Part shown: in pieces, positions 7,414 to 16,986 of the stretch
Position numbering within the stretch: position 1 is the stretch's first letter
Layout: the number at the start of each line of letters is the position of its first letter
Assembly: GCA_030625775.1 (NCBI GenBank)
Contig: DAOUQC010000051.1
Coordinates: 1-36,708, forward strand
Direction of reading: 5' to 3'
DNA: 36,708 nt
DNA from: Verrucomicrobiota bacterium
GTDB lineage: Bacteria > Verrucomicrobiota > Verrucomicrobiia > Verrucomicrobiales > DEV007
Notes under the pieces: model-generated
Told to the model about the DNA's origin: nothing
Databases searched by the model: none
The model's input: only the letters and a program-made list of their open reading frames with translations
Program-made: the position numbers and the translations under genes

Positions 7414-9918
7414 ATGAAAATCACCCGCATCACAGCTCTCGCAGGCCCCAACCGTTACTGCAAACATCCCGTTCTACGAATCAGGTTCGATTTCCCTGAA
7501 CTCCAGCAAAGCCCGCGTCTGGCTGACCGGAATGCTCTCAATAAGGCCCTGTCGGAATTGATCACCGGTTTTGCCGAAATCGCTGACTCCGCTCAAGGGG
7601 ATCGCACCGGTATCAACGTCATCGATCTGATACCAGCCATTGCTCTGGCTCTACAAAACCTGACGGGGTGCCAGCTCAAATTTCAACAGAGTGCCCGGGT
7701 TGCCAGCCCCCATAACTCATCCACCTCTTTCGAAGCAGTTTTTGAATACGAATCCTCAACTATCGCCCGGCTCGCCACCCCCCTGAGTTTCAAGATTATC
7801 TTTGCCGTATTACAGCGCCGTTTTGGTATCACCCTTCCAGAAGCCCTGCAAGCCCCTGACAGTTTCAACATCGAGCAACAGATCACTCACTTCCTCAAAA
7901 CAACTGTTCAAGCTGCGCTGGATGACGATACCCGAACCCTCATCCAGGCCCTGGAAAAACGCCATATCCCCTGGCACCGGACAGATGATTCCTCGCGCAT
8001 CATTCAAGCAGGATACGGAGTGCATCGAAAGCTCGTTTACGGAACCATCACCAGTGACACAACGGTTCCGGGCAGCATGGTTTCACGTGACAAATTCCTA
8101 AGTAATACCCTGCTTAAAAATGCAGGTTTTCCCGTTCCCCGACAGGCTAGTGCCTCATCTTTGGAACAGGCCAAGTTGCATGCGCAGTCATTCGAGTATC
8201 CGGTAGTGGTGAAACCTGCCATGGGAGCAAAGAGCAACAAAGTCGCTTTTAAAGTTCCTAACGAATCAGAACTGGAAGCTGTTTTTGGTCGTATTCAAAA
8301 ACTATGTGAACAGATCATTATCGAAACCTTTATTCCCGGCGAAAACCACCGTTTTCTAGTTGTGGCAAACTCCGTCGTAGCTGTAGCACGCCGCAGGTCA
8401 AACCATGTGCACGGAGACCATGAACAAATGATCGACATGAACACGGATACCAGCTCGGTCGAGGTCATCGATCAGACCCATCCAGACAACATTGCCATGG
8501 CTGAACGGGTAGCCGCTGTGACTGGATTGGATATAGTCGGAGTTGATTTCATTTCGAGTGATATCTCCCGCTCCTACCTGGAAACGGGAGGAGGTATTTA
8601 CGCCATTAATCTCGGCCCCAGTTTGCGCCCCCACAGTGCCACCGAAGGAGGAAAAGCGGGGTCCATTCCCAGAACGATTGTCGAGCACCTCTTCCCGACA
8701 GTCATCACCTGCAATGGCCTTCCTCTCTGCGCTGCCATAACCGGCACCAATGGCAAAACCACAACCTGCCGAATGCTGGATGCCATCCTGCGCCAGGCTG
8801 GCCTGAATACCGGCATGGCAAACTCCGATGGTGCCTACATTAACGGTCACTTGGTTTTGCAAGGGGACCAGGCAGGGTTTAGCGGTGCCAGAACTGTTCT
8901 CAGTGATTCCAGACTGGAAGCCGCAGTGCTCGAAACCTCCCCGGAGGGCATACTCGAAAGCGGCATGGGCTTTTCCGCCTGCACCGTCAGTGCGGTATTG
9001 AACATCACTCCCGATTATCTCGGCTTTGATGGTCTTCACAGCCTGGAAGAAATGGCGGAGCTGCACCAGCTTGTTGCCGAGCTGTCCCAGGACACAGTCG
9101 TCTTGAATGCAGACGACCCTCTTTGCATCGACATGATTCAACATCTCGGTGAGCGCAAGCTCAGTCTGGTCACCCGCGACCCCGATAACAGCAGCATCAT
9201 GATTCCCATAGCCAATGTCGACAGTGTTGTCACCCTGGGGAAATCAAAAAACAAAAAAACGGAGCACATCGTCATCCGCGCCAACGGTGAAGAAACCATT
9301 GTGCTGAAGACCTGGGAAATCCCTGCCACCTTCGAGGGGCTGGCCCAACACAATATAGACAACGCCATGTCCGCTATCGCCCTTGCCCACAACATGGGAA
9401 TAACGATCGAATCCATCAGAACCGCACTGAGAAAATTTACCTGTAGCTTTGAAAACAGCCCCGGGCGAAGCAACATCATTCATGACAAGGATTTCACGGT
9501 CATGCTTGATTTCGCCCACAACCCGGAAGGGGTCAGAGCCATCGGCGAACTGGTGGAAAACATGGAGAGCGAAGGCAAACGCATCTGCATCCTGTCCAGC
9601 CCAGCCAACCGGAGAAGTGATCACTTCCTGGCAATGGCTGAAGCTGCAGCGGAAAGTTTTGATCATATCATTTGCTCAAACTGGTATGACCTACACGGCC
9701 AGCCACCGGAACTGGTGCCTGATAAATTTGAAGAAACCTTGAGAAATTGCGGCTTTAATCAGGATGAAATCACCGTCTGTAACGATGCCGGGCAGAGTAT
9801 CAAAACCGCAATTCAAAAACTCGAAGAGGAAGACATTCTAGTCATTTTTGGTGACCAGGCAGACCGCAGACGCCAACAAGTAATGGAAATACTGGGCACC
9901 TCTTCCGGGGATGAGTGA
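7414..9918 (+). CDS. Cyanophycin synthetase-like ligase (N-terminal + ATP-grasp + Mur ligase)
   Basis: 834 residues with CphA architecture: an N-terminal domain (MKITRITALAGPNRY, about 1-160), an ATP-grasp domain (about 180-410) and a Mur-ligase domain (about 430-834). CphA adds Asp and then Arg to a growing peptide polymer using two ATPs. The Mur half has an intact P-loop GTNGKTTT (444-451) and DFAHNPEG. Several usual CphA residues differ. The ATP-grasp metal motif E-x-N reads A-I-N (397-399), the long stretch normally between the GDG/HT loop and HPDN looks absent (only about 20 residues after HVHGD), the Mur motif N-x-x-x-D-H reads N-I-T-P-D-Y, and TARGG reads TSPEG. It may therefore make something other than cyanophycin. 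The start has no Shine-Dalgarno. It converges with the UbiB-like gene 15 bp away. The comparison is with family sequence from memory. Confidence 0.8.
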   Translation: MKITRITALAGPNRYCKHPVLRIRFDFPELQQSPRLADRNALNKALSELITGFAEIADSAQGDRTGINVIDLIPAIALALQNLTGCQLKFQQSARVASPHNSSTSFEAVFEYESSTIARLATPLSFKIIFAVLQRRFGITLPEALQAPDSFNIEQQITHFLKTTVQAALDDDTRTLIQALEKRHIPWHRTDDSSRIIQAGYGVHRKLVYGTITSDTTVPGSMVSRDKFLSNTLLKNAGFPVPRQASASSLEQAKLHAQSFEYPVVVKPAMGAKSNKVAFKVPNESELEAVFGRIQKLCEQIIIETFIPGENHRFLVVANSVVAVARRRSNHVHGDHEQMIDMNTDTSSVEVIDQTHPDNIAMAERVAAVTGLDIVGVDFISSDISRSYLETGGGIYAINLGPSLRPHSATEGGKAGSIPRTIVEHLFPTVITCNGLPLCAAITGTNGKTTTCRMLDAILRQAGLNTGMANSDGAYINGHLVLQGDQAGFSGARTVLSDSRLEAAVLETSPEGILESGMGFSACTVSAVLNITPDYLGFDGLHSLEEMAELHQLVAELSQDTVVLNADDPLCIDMIQHLGERKLSLVTRDPDNSSIMIPIANVDSVVTLGKSKNKKTEHIVIRANGEETIVLKTWEIPATFEGLAQHNIDNAMSAIALAHNMGITIESIRTALRKFTCSFENSPGRSNIIHDKDFTVMLDFAHNPEGVRAIGELVENMESEGKRICILSSPANRRSDHFLAMAEAAAESFDHIICSNWYDLHGQPPELVPDKFEETLRNCGFNQDEITVCNDAGQSIKTAIQKLEEEDILVIFGDQADRRRQQVMEILGTSSGDE

Positions 9919-9933
9919 AAGCAATCCACCCCC

Positions 9934-11598
9934 TCACTTTTTTGCTCGTTTTTTGCTTTTGCGAATCGTGCGTGACAGACGAAAGCCCATCCAAAAAGCC
10001 AACACACAACCTGTCGCTCCAAACAGGGAAACCCCCTTGAAGGTTGGTGGCGCGGCAGTACTCCACATCATCGCCGAGCCCACAAACAAGGCCGCTGTCA
10101 GCAATCCGGTCACCAGTCGATCCACCGTGCCCTCCAGTCGTCGATGCTCCAGCTGCACTTCAAAGGTCCCTTTGCGAACCCGGGCGATAATGTCCGTCAG
10201 ATCCCGCGGCAAAGCATCGGCCAGGCGTTTCCAGTCACGATAAGAGCGATGCACTTCACTCAGTAAACGTTTCGGTCTCAAACGCCGCTTGATCGCCTTC
10301 TTGTAATAAGGTTTGATCATCGATGCCAGACTGAAATTGGGTGTCAACAATCTTGATGTGCCATCCAGAGTCACCAGGGTTTTCAACAACAAGCCAAAAC
10401 TGGAGGGCATGATGATGTGAAAACCTCGAATCGCCTCGAGCAAACGGGTCATCGCCCCTGCGGTATCAAAATCAGCCATTGACTGGCCAACATAATCGGC
10501 AAGGAAATCACCGATTTCACTGCGCAACTCATCGCGATCTAATTCCGGCGGGGTCTGGCCAATCCTCATCACCTGCTCGGCCAGTTCATTTGAATCCCCC
10601 TCCACCGCTGCCAACAACATGTCTTCAATCCCCTCCCGGAGTTCGGCGTCTATCCTGCCCACCATGCCACAGTCAAGCACCCCCACAATCCCACCCTCGA
10701 GAAGCATCAGGTTGCCTGGATGCGGATCGGCATGGTAAAAACCATCCCGGAAAATCATGTCCAGGTACATGTTGGCCCCACAGTAGGCAAACTCACAAAG
10801 ATCCACCCCCGATGCTTTAAGCCCCTCTTCATCAGACACTGCCACCCCGCGCAACAGCTCCATCACCAACACCCGGCGCGAACAGTATTCTGCATAAACC
10901 TCAGGAAAATGCACCTGCGGATCATTCTGAAAATTTTTCGCAAAAGCCTCCAGGTGCCGTCGCTCATATTCAAAATCCATCTCCCTAAGCAGGGTTCGTT
11001 CGAAATACTTGGCATTGGCCACAGGTTGATACGAACTCAACTGGGTGGAATTTTTCTCAGCCAGTTCCGCCAGGCCGGAAAGAATCTCCAAATCCTGTTT
11101 CACCACCTCTTCAATGCCTTCGTGCAAAACTTTGACCACCACCTCCTGACCACTTTTCAAAACAGCCCGATGAACCTGACCTATTGAAGCCGACGCCAAG
11201 GCTTCGTGTTCGAAGCTCTCAAACAAGTCATCCGGGCTGCTTCCAAGTTCTGCTTTGATGGTTTTGGAAACCTGTTCATAATCATCAGCCGGAGTGTTCG
11301 ATTGCAGCTTAGACAACTCTTCGGTCAACTCGGCCCCAATCAGATCGGGCCGGGTACTGAGAATCTGCCCAATTTTGATGAAGCTGGTTCCCAACTCGGT
11401 CATCGACAAACGAATGCGCTGCGGAGTGGTCAGGTCTCGCATTTCTTCGATTTTGCCACCCTTCAAATAACGCTGCAGCCAGTCGTAATCCAAATGCGAG
11501 AGCCAATCCGCCAAGCCGTATTTTGCCAGTACCCCGACAATTTCAGCCACTCGTTTGGCACTTTGATCCAATCGCACAAGAGTGCTCAGCTTCATCAT
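9934..11598 (-). CDS. ABC1/UbiB (AarF) family kinase-like membrane protein
   Basis: 554 residues. UbiB/ADCK proteins are atypical kinase-like ATPases that support ubiquinone or isoprenoid-lipid metabolism at membranes. The signature KxGQ is K75-I-G-Q78, the Ala-rich loop is ALASASIGQVH (133-143), the catalytic and metal region is HADPHPGN (289-296), and the DFG equivalent reads D-C-G (309-311). Two C-terminal hydrophobic spans (about 490-512 and 520-543) followed by a basic tail RKSKKRAKK anchor it in the membrane. Two ATGs are adjacent (11598 and 11595). The AAAAGGA upstream has 4 nt spacing to the first and 7 to the second, so the second is equally likely. Alone between a convergent ligase and the end of the DUF1501 operon. 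The quinone link is family knowledge, not shown here. Confidence 0.88.
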   Translation of the reverse strand: MMKLSTLVRLDQSAKRVAEIVGVLAKYGLADWLSHLDYDWLQRYLKGGKIEEMRDLTTPQRIRLSMTELGTSFIKIGQILSTRPDLIGAELTEELSKLQSNTPADDYEQVSKTIKAELGSSPDDLFESFEHEALASASIGQVHRAVLKSGQEVVVKVLHEGIEEVVKQDLEILSGLAELAEKNSTQLSSYQPVANAKYFERTLLREMDFEYERRHLEAFAKNFQNDPQVHFPEVYAEYCSRRVLVMELLRGVAVSDEEGLKASGVDLCEFAYCGANMYLDMIFRDGFYHADPHPGNLMLLEGGIVGVLDCGMVGRIDAELREGIEDMLLAAVEGDSNELAEQVMRIGQTPPELDRDELRSEIGDFLADYVGQSMADFDTAGAMTRLLEAIRGFHIIMPSSFGLLLKTLVTLDGTSRLLTPNFSLASMIKPYYKKAIKRRLRPKRLLSEVHRSYRDWKRLADALPRDLTDIIARVRKGTFEVQLEHRRLEGTVDRLVTGLLTAALFVGSAMMWSTAAPPTFKGVSLFGATGCVLAFWMGFRLSRTIRKSKKRAKK

Positions 11599-11691
11599 GA
11601 TATCCTTTTATCGATTCCGGTCACATGACAAGTATCGGACACCGATTCAACCGAGTCGACCCCAATCTTTACCCAGCATATGGAAAAGAGC

Positions 11692-11735
11692 CTGGAACAG
11701 AAGCGTGGGACAGAACTCCGATTCTGTCATTCCAG
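11692..11735 (-). terminator. Possible terminator with two competing hairpins behind the DUF1501 gene
   Basis: Downstream (minus strand) of the DUF1501 stop, two stems compete. GACAGAA (11709-11715) pairs with TTCTGTC (11722-11728) over a 6-nt loop. Alternatively CTGGAACAGAA (11692-11702) pairs with 11722-11735 as 11 bp with a 3-nt bulge. In the minus direction the longer stem is followed by GCTCTTTTCC, a weak T-run. It sits in the 169 bp gap between the DUF1501 and UbiB-like genes. It may end the operon or act as an attenuator before the UbiB-like gene. Confidence 0.35.
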
Positions 11736-11767
11736 AGCAGCATTATCCACTCCCCAGGCATGCACCC

Positions 11768-13237
11768 TCAAGCCAGTACCCCCTTGATCAAAGGCGCATC
11801 CTCCACCCCGGTCAGACGGGCATCAAGCCCCTGGTGCTTGACACTGAATCGTTCGTGATCAATACCCAGTTGGTGCAAAATAGTCGCATTCAAAGAATGG
11901 ATATGCACCGGATCTTCAACGACATTATAACTGAAGTCATCTGTTTCACCGTGCACCACGCCCCCTTTCACACCACCTCCAGCCATCCAGATACTGAAAC
12001 AACGTGGATGATGATCCCGACCATAATTCTTTTTAGTCAGTCCTCCCTGGCAATAAATCGTGCGCCCAAACTCCCCACCCCAGATCACCAGGGTATCGTC
12101 CAGCAAACCCCGCTGCTTGAGATCCTGCACCAAGGCCCAACTCGCCTGATCCACATCCATGCACTGCTTGGGAAGGTCGCCCGGCAAATTGCCATGCTGA
12201 TCCCATCCACGATGAAAAATCTGGGTGAAGCGCACACCGCGCTCTGCCATCCGGCGAGCTAACAAACAATTATAAGCAAAAGTTCCGGGCTTCTTCGAAT
12301 CTTCACCGTAAAGCTCAAAGGTGCTTTTCGGTTCCGATTTCATATCGGTCAATTCCGGAACTGAAGTCTGCATCCGAAAAGCCATTTCATACTGGGCAAT
12401 CCGCGCCTGCGTTTCGGGATCCCCTCCGCGCAGATACTGGTTTTCGTTCATTTTCCTCAAACCATCGAGCATCATCCGGCGACGGTGAGAATCCACTCCC
12501 TTGGGATTGGAAAGATACAGCACGGGATCGCCCTGCGAACGCAAAGCCACCCCCTGGTGCTTGGATGGCAGGAAACCACTGCCCCACAGGCGTTCATACA
12601 AAGCCTGTGCTTCCTTTCTTCCGCTCCAGCTGGAGTTGAGTACCACAAAAGAAGGCAAATCCTGGTTTTCGCTGCCTAGACCGTAACTCAACCAGGATCC
12701 CAGACTCGGCCAACCCGGAATCTGTCTTCCCGTTTGGATATAAGTGATGGCAGGGTCATGATTGATCGCTTCCGTCCACATCGATTTCACCACCGCAATG
12801 TCATCGGTCATACGAGCGGTGTAGGGCAACAGCTCACTCACCCAGGTGCCCGATTGTCCATGTTGCTTGAAATCATAAATGGTCGGAGCAATAGGAAAAC
12901 GTTTCTGCTTCGACGTCATCGTGGTCAGACGTTGACCGTTGCGGATCGTCTCAGGCAAATCCTTGTCAAACCATTCCTTCATCTTAGGTTTGTAGTCAAA
13001 CAGATCCTGCTGTGCCGGCGCACCGGCCATGAACAGATAGATCGCCCGCTTAGCCTTGGGCGCAATGTGGCGAAATTCGCGCGGAATCGCACCACTACTG
13101 ACTTGCGGCTGCCCCACTGCCCCCGCTTGCCCCCTTCCCATGAGAGAAGCCAAAGCAGCTGTTCCCAGCCCCATCGCTGATTTGCCAAAAAACTGGCGGC
13201 GTGTTTCCTGCTGTATGTATTCGTTGATCGGATTCAT
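11768..13237 (-). CDS. DUF1501 domain-containing protein, Tat-exported
   Basis: 489 residues. The N-terminus has a twin-arginine signal, [23 protein letters not shown] (RR at 13-14), so it is exported folded. The body matches the DUF1501 family (alkaline-phosphatase/sulfatase-like fold) common in Planctomycetes and Verrucomicrobia. Recognisable segments are [78 protein letters not shown] and [43 protein letters not shown]. The H-x-x-x-D-Q-H and GGEFGRT motifs probably bind metal. It follows the PSCyt1/DUF1549/DUF1553 protein by 30 bp; this pairing is very frequent in the phylum group, although the biochemical job is unproven. No Shine-Dalgarno at the ATG. Last gene of the sigma-led operon. 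Confidence 0.9.
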   Translation of the reverse strand: MNPINEYIQQETRRQFFGKSAMGLGTAALASLMGRGQAGAVGQPQVSSGAIPREFRHIAPKAKRAIYLFMAGAPAQQDLFDYKPKMKEWFDKDLPETIRNGQRLTTMTSKQKRFPIAPTIYDFKQHGQSGTWVSELLPYTARMTDDIAVVKSMWTEAINHDPAITYIQTGRQIPGWPSLGSWLSYGLGSENQDLPSFVVLNSSWSGRKEAQALYERLWGSGFLPSKHQGVALRSQGDPVLYLSNPKGVDSHRRRMMLDGLRKMNENQYLRGGDPETQARIAQYEMAFRMQTSVPELTDMKSEPKSTFELYGEDSKKPGTFAYNCLLARRMAERGVRFTQIFHRGWDQHGNLPGDLPKQCMDVDQASWALVQDLKQRGLLDDTLVIWGGEFGRTIYCQGGLTKKNYGRDHHPRCFSIWMAGGGVKGGVVHGETDDFSYNVVEDPVHIHSLNATILHQLGIDHERFSVKHQGLDARLTGVEDAPLIKGVLA

Positions 13238-13267
13238 TTTGATATTCAGTATATATTCAGCCAGCCC

Positions 13268-16200
13268 TCAATTTTTGTTAATCACTTCATCCAGATTCAA
13301 CATCTGATTCGCCAACATGACCCACGAGGCGATCTCCACCGGGGTCAATTTTCCACCTGCGGTGAGCGGCATCGATGCCAGTAATGCCCTGGCTGCGGCG
13401 GTATCCTGACGGTAACTATTCTTGAAGGCCTGATAAGAATCCTTCATGATCTCCAGATCATCGCCACTGAGCGGACGTGCCAACAACACCCTGGAAAGAT
13501 AGGCGATTCTCTCATCGGTATTTTTTCCATTGCGGATCGTCCTGGCTGCCAGCTGCCTTGCTGCATCGACATACTGGGGATCGTTCATCAACACCAGTGC
13601 CTGCAAGGGGGTATTAGTGCGCTCTCGAACCACCACACAACTCTCCCGGTTAGGAGCATTGAATAGACTCATATTTGGTGGTGGAGCCGTCCGTTTGATA
13701 AATGTATATATGCTGCGGCGGTAAATCGCCTTACCGTAATCCTGTGAAAAAGTCTGGGTATTACTGCCAGTGTATCCCACCGCAGCCCACAGTCCCGCAG
13801 GTTGATAGGGTTTCACCCCCGGCCCGCCGATTTTATTTACCAGCACCCCGCCAGCCGCCAGAGCCTGGTCACGAATCACTTCGGCATCTAGACGAAAACG
13901 TGGCCCCCGGGCAAGCATACGGTTCTCCGGATCTTTTTTTCTCAACTCTGGAGTCACCCGAGACGACTGCCGATAGGTGGCTGACATCATCAACTCCTTA
14001 TACATCGCCTTCACATCCCAGCCACCCTCCATGAAGTCGACTGCCAGCCAGTCGAGAAGTTCCGGATGACTTGGAGTCACTCCCTGGGCTCCAAAATCCC
14101 CAGCCGTTTTCACCAGTCCCATCCCAAACAACTCGGCCCAGAAATGATTGATCGTCACGCGGGCTGTCAGCGGGTTTTTCCGATCCACCAGCCAACGGGC
14201 AAGTCCCAGGCGATTCATCGGTGCCCCTTCGGGCAATGGGTTGAGAACGGCAGGAACGCCAGGTGATACTTTTTCCTTATGCTTGTCATACTCTCCACGA
14301 TCCAGCACATAAGCAAAAGGCTGCTCGTCTTTCTCCTTCCACACCAGGGTTTCGGCCACCCGGCTGATGATCTTACTCCTCTTCGCCTGCAAATCCGAAC
14401 GCTTGTAAAACAAGCGGCGGTAAGCTTCGTTTTTTTTCACCGCATAGATCTGCCACAAGGATTTATTCTCGGCATCGCTGCGCTTCCCCTTCTTCACCAG
14501 GCTGCTTGTGCGACGCAAGGTATAGAGCAAATCCATTTCCGCATCATTCAGCCTGCGGTCATAAATCTGAAGCTCTTTCACTGATACCGTGCTACCCCCT
14601 TCATCCGGTTTACCGCCAAGCTTCAGCGGTGCCTTAACATTAAAATCCCCTTCCATGGTATCTGCCCAGTTGCGCAAAAACCGGGTACCTGGAAATTTTC
14701 CATTATAGAAAAACCGAATCCCTTCCGACGTACCGGAACCATCATAGGTTATCACCACATCAGATTTCGATCCCTCCTTAAACCTGCGTGACGTGCCTCT
14801 CCTCAAAGTGAGGTCAGGCCACCGTTCAATCAGTTCCAGAGTCAGGCCTTGATCCTCCCATACCAGGCGATAACCACGTAATCCGTTTTTTGGATCGACC
14901 CGGGATAAAACCACGGCCCGTCCAGGCTCTGCCGGTACTTCGAGGTGCAAACTGATACTGAAAGCCTGGGATTTATTGAACCCGGCAATATCACCTAAAT
15001 TCAACGATTTGCCCTTCGCCTCCCAACTCATTGTTTTCTCAAGCAAGGCACCCGGCAAGCGCAATTCTTTGCCATCTTTTAAAACCTGCTGCTGGTCCTT
15101 CACCCAGGCCGCAAAGGCTTCCTTGTCTTTTTTTCTCAGCTCATCCAGTTCCTTGCCCTCGACAGCAATTTGCTGTTCCAGGCTCTTCGCTTCATTCTCG
15201 ACTTTTTTGGAAGGGTAGACCCGGATCGACGGCGGACTTTCAATCGAATTGCCGTCCATACCCGGTTGCGCGCTATTGTTGAAATAGGCAATCATTGAAT
15301 AGAATTCCTTCTGCTTGATCGGATCAAACTTGTGGTCATGACACTGGACGCATCCCAGGGTGAGCCCCAGCCACACCGATCCAGTGGTCGCCACCCGGTC
15401 GATCGCATAGCGGCTGAGAAACTCTTCCTCAATCGCTCCCCCTTCACTGGTGGTCACGTTGCAGCGATTGAAGCCCGTTGCCACCAACTGATCCTGGCTT
15501 GGATCCGGCAACAAATCCCCGGCCAACTGCTCGATGGTGAACTGGTCAAAAGGTAGATTGCGGTTGTAAGCCCGGATCACCCAGTCCCGGTAGGGCCAGA
15601 TGCTGCGGTAGTTGTCCAAATGCAAACCGTGGGTATCTCCATATCGAGCAGCATCCAACCAGTAGCGGGCGCGGTGCTCTCCATAACGTGGGGAGTCCAG
15701 CAAACGATCCAATAGTTTTTCGTAGGCATCATCCGAGCGATCAGCGACAAAATGCTCTACCTCTTCCGGCGTCGGAGGAAGCCCGGTGCTATCAAAAGTC
15801 ACCCGCCGGATCAAGGTGCGTCGATCCGCTTCCGGTGAGGGCGGTAAACCTTTTTTTTCCAGATTAGCCAGCACAAAACGATCAATCTCATTGACTCCCC
15901 ACTTGCCTTTCACTTTCGGAAGCTCTTCATTTTTGGGCGGGATAAAAGCCCAATGCGATTCCCACTCCGCTCCCTGCTCGATCCATTTTTTTATTTTGGC
16001 AATCTGCTGTGGCTTGAGAACCTTGTGAGAATTCCCCGGAGGCATCAAGTCATCCGGATCACGGGCAATCATGCGACGGTACAAGTCACTCTTGGCGGGA
16101 TCCCCGCGTTTGATCAATTCCGCTTTATCCTTCCCCCGATCAGCAAACACCTCTTCCGGCAGGTCAATGCGAAGATCCGCCTCACGGGATTTTTCATCCG

Positions 16201-16984
16201 GGCCGTGACATTGATAACAGTTGTCTGCCAGCAAAGGACGAATATCCCGGTTAAAGGAAACTTTTTCCGACTCACCCTGCTCACTGGAAAATGGTGTCGG
16301 AGGGCGCTTCAAGGATCCGGGTTGTACAGCAGTGAGTAACATCTCCTCATACTTGTCCATCGGATTGGAATCATGCGCTTCCTCCACTGCAACCACTTCC
16401 GGCTGCACCGGGGTCAGCTTTTTTTCTTCACCGGCTTTAAGCGTTTGCAATGCGGCAAGCTCTACAACTTTTTCCTCCCCGTCTGTCACCCCTGTATTTT
16501 CATCCTCCCCGGCTACCCTGGAGCTCTCCCCCGCTACTTCATCCGCGAGATCTCCAGGCACCACCACAAGCCTGTTGCCATCCGTCTTGGCTGACGACGC
16601 CAAGCTGGCCAAAGCTAACAAAGCCACGATTACAGCTGCAGCTGCCACGCTCCACCAAGCCTTCGACAAACCTGCCCTTTTCCCGTCAGTTGCCGCCACT
16701 GAAAGACCGGTTTCCATCGGCTTCTCCATCGAATTCCTCGGAAGATGTTCAGTCGATAAAGCCACCACATTTTCCGGCAGGCGGTTCCCGGCCAAGTCGC
16801 GATGCAAATCCCCGTCCGATTCCAGCACGGTGTTCAACTCGCAGTAGTCGAAATAATACGCTCTCGCCTGCTCGCTCTGCTTCAGCAATTCGACCAGCTC
16901 ATCCTCCCGGCCCACATCGAGCCCTCCAGCGAATTTTTCCGCTAATAAAGATTCTAATTTTTTCATCACCCCTTGCTTACTCAT
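13268..16984 (-). CDS. Anti-sigma-like N-terminus + PSCyt1 + DUF1549 + LamG + DUF1553 fusion protein
   Basis: 1238 residues from the ATG at 16984, which sits 2 bp after the sigma factor stop (an in-frame extension to 17056 would overlap that gene and is rejected). Residues 1-60 (LLAEKFAGGLDVGREDELVELLKQSEQARAYYFDYCELNTVL when read in pieces) resemble the cytoplasmic N-terminus of proteins encoded next to ECF sigma factors. A membrane span follows at about 110-131. The exported part has a Planctomycete cytochrome c domain with CYQCH (256-260) and LMPPG, DUF1549 (about 365-570, with a second haem-type motif CVQCHDHKFD at 545), a LamG/concanavalin-like domain (about 690-850) and DUF1553 (about 975-1210, with NHFWAELFGMGLV and ESCVVVRERTNTPLQALVLMNDP in pieces). 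It may sense or process an extracellular substrate and hold the sigma factor. The regulatory role is inferred. Confidence 0.87.
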   Translation of the reverse strand: MSKQGVMKKLESLLAEKFAGGLDVGREDELVELLKQSEQARAYYFDYCELNTVLESDGDLHRDLAGNRLPENVVALSTEHLPRNSMEKPMETGLSVAATDGKRAGLSKAWWSVAAAAVIVALLALASLASSAKTDGNRLVVVPGDLADEVAGESSRVAGEDENTGVTDGEEKVVELAALQTLKAGEEKKLTPVQPEVVAVEEAHDSNPMDKYEEMLLTAVQPGSLKRPPTPFSSEQGESEKVSFNRDIRPLLADNCYQCHGPDEKSREADLRIDLPEEVFADRGKDKAELIKRGDPAKSDLYRRMIARDPDDLMPPGNSHKVLKPQQIAKIKKWIEQGAEWESHWAFIPPKNEELPKVKGKWGVNEIDRFVLANLEKKGLPPSPEADRRTLIRRVTFDSTGLPPTPEEVEHFVADRSDDAYEKLLDRLLDSPRYGEHRARYWLDAARYGDTHGLHLDNYRSIWPYRDWVIRAYNRNLPFDQFTIEQLAGDLLPDPSQDQLVATGFNRCNVTTSEGGAIEEEFLSRYAIDRVATTGSVWLGLTLGCVQCHDHKFDPIKQKEFYSMIAYFNNSAQPGMDGNSIESPPSIRVYPSKKVENEAKSLEQQIAVEGKELDELRKKDKEAFAAWVKDQQQVLKDGKELRLPGALLEKTMSWEAKGKSLNLGDIAGFNKSQAFSISLHLEVPAEPGRAVVLSRVDPKNGLRGYRLVWEDQGLTLELIERWPDLTLRRGTSRRFKEGSKSDVVITYDGSGTSEGIRFFYNGKFPGTRFLRNWADTMEGDFNVKAPLKLGGKPDEGGSTVSVKELQIYDRRLNDAEMDLLYTLRRTSSLVKKGKRSDAENKSLWQIYAVKKNEAYRRLFYKRSDLQAKRSKIISRVAETLVWKEKDEQPFAYVLDRGEYDKHKEKVSPGVPAVLNPLPEGAPMNRLGLARWLVDRKNPLTARVTINHFWAELFGMGLVKTAGDFGAQGVTPSHPELLDWLAVDFMEGGWDVKAMYKELMMSATYRQSSRVTPELRKKDPENRMLARGPRFRLDAEVIRDQALAAGGVLVNKIGGPGVKPYQPAGLWAAVGYTGSNTQTFSQDYGKAIYRRSIYTFIKRTAPPPNMSLFNAPNRESCVVVRERTNTPLQALVLMNDPQYVDAARQLAARTIRNGKNTDERIAYLSRVLLARPLSGDDLEIMKDSYQAFKNSYRQDTAAARALLASMPLTAGGKLTPVEIASWVMLANQMLNLDEVINKN

Positions 16985-16986
16985 GA

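Noticed and set aside
7321-7467. 49-residue N-terminal extension of the TIGR03032-type protein
   Set aside because: It runs through the divergent spacer and the start of the CphA-like gene and does not resemble the family; the ATG at 7320 gives the expected N-terminus.
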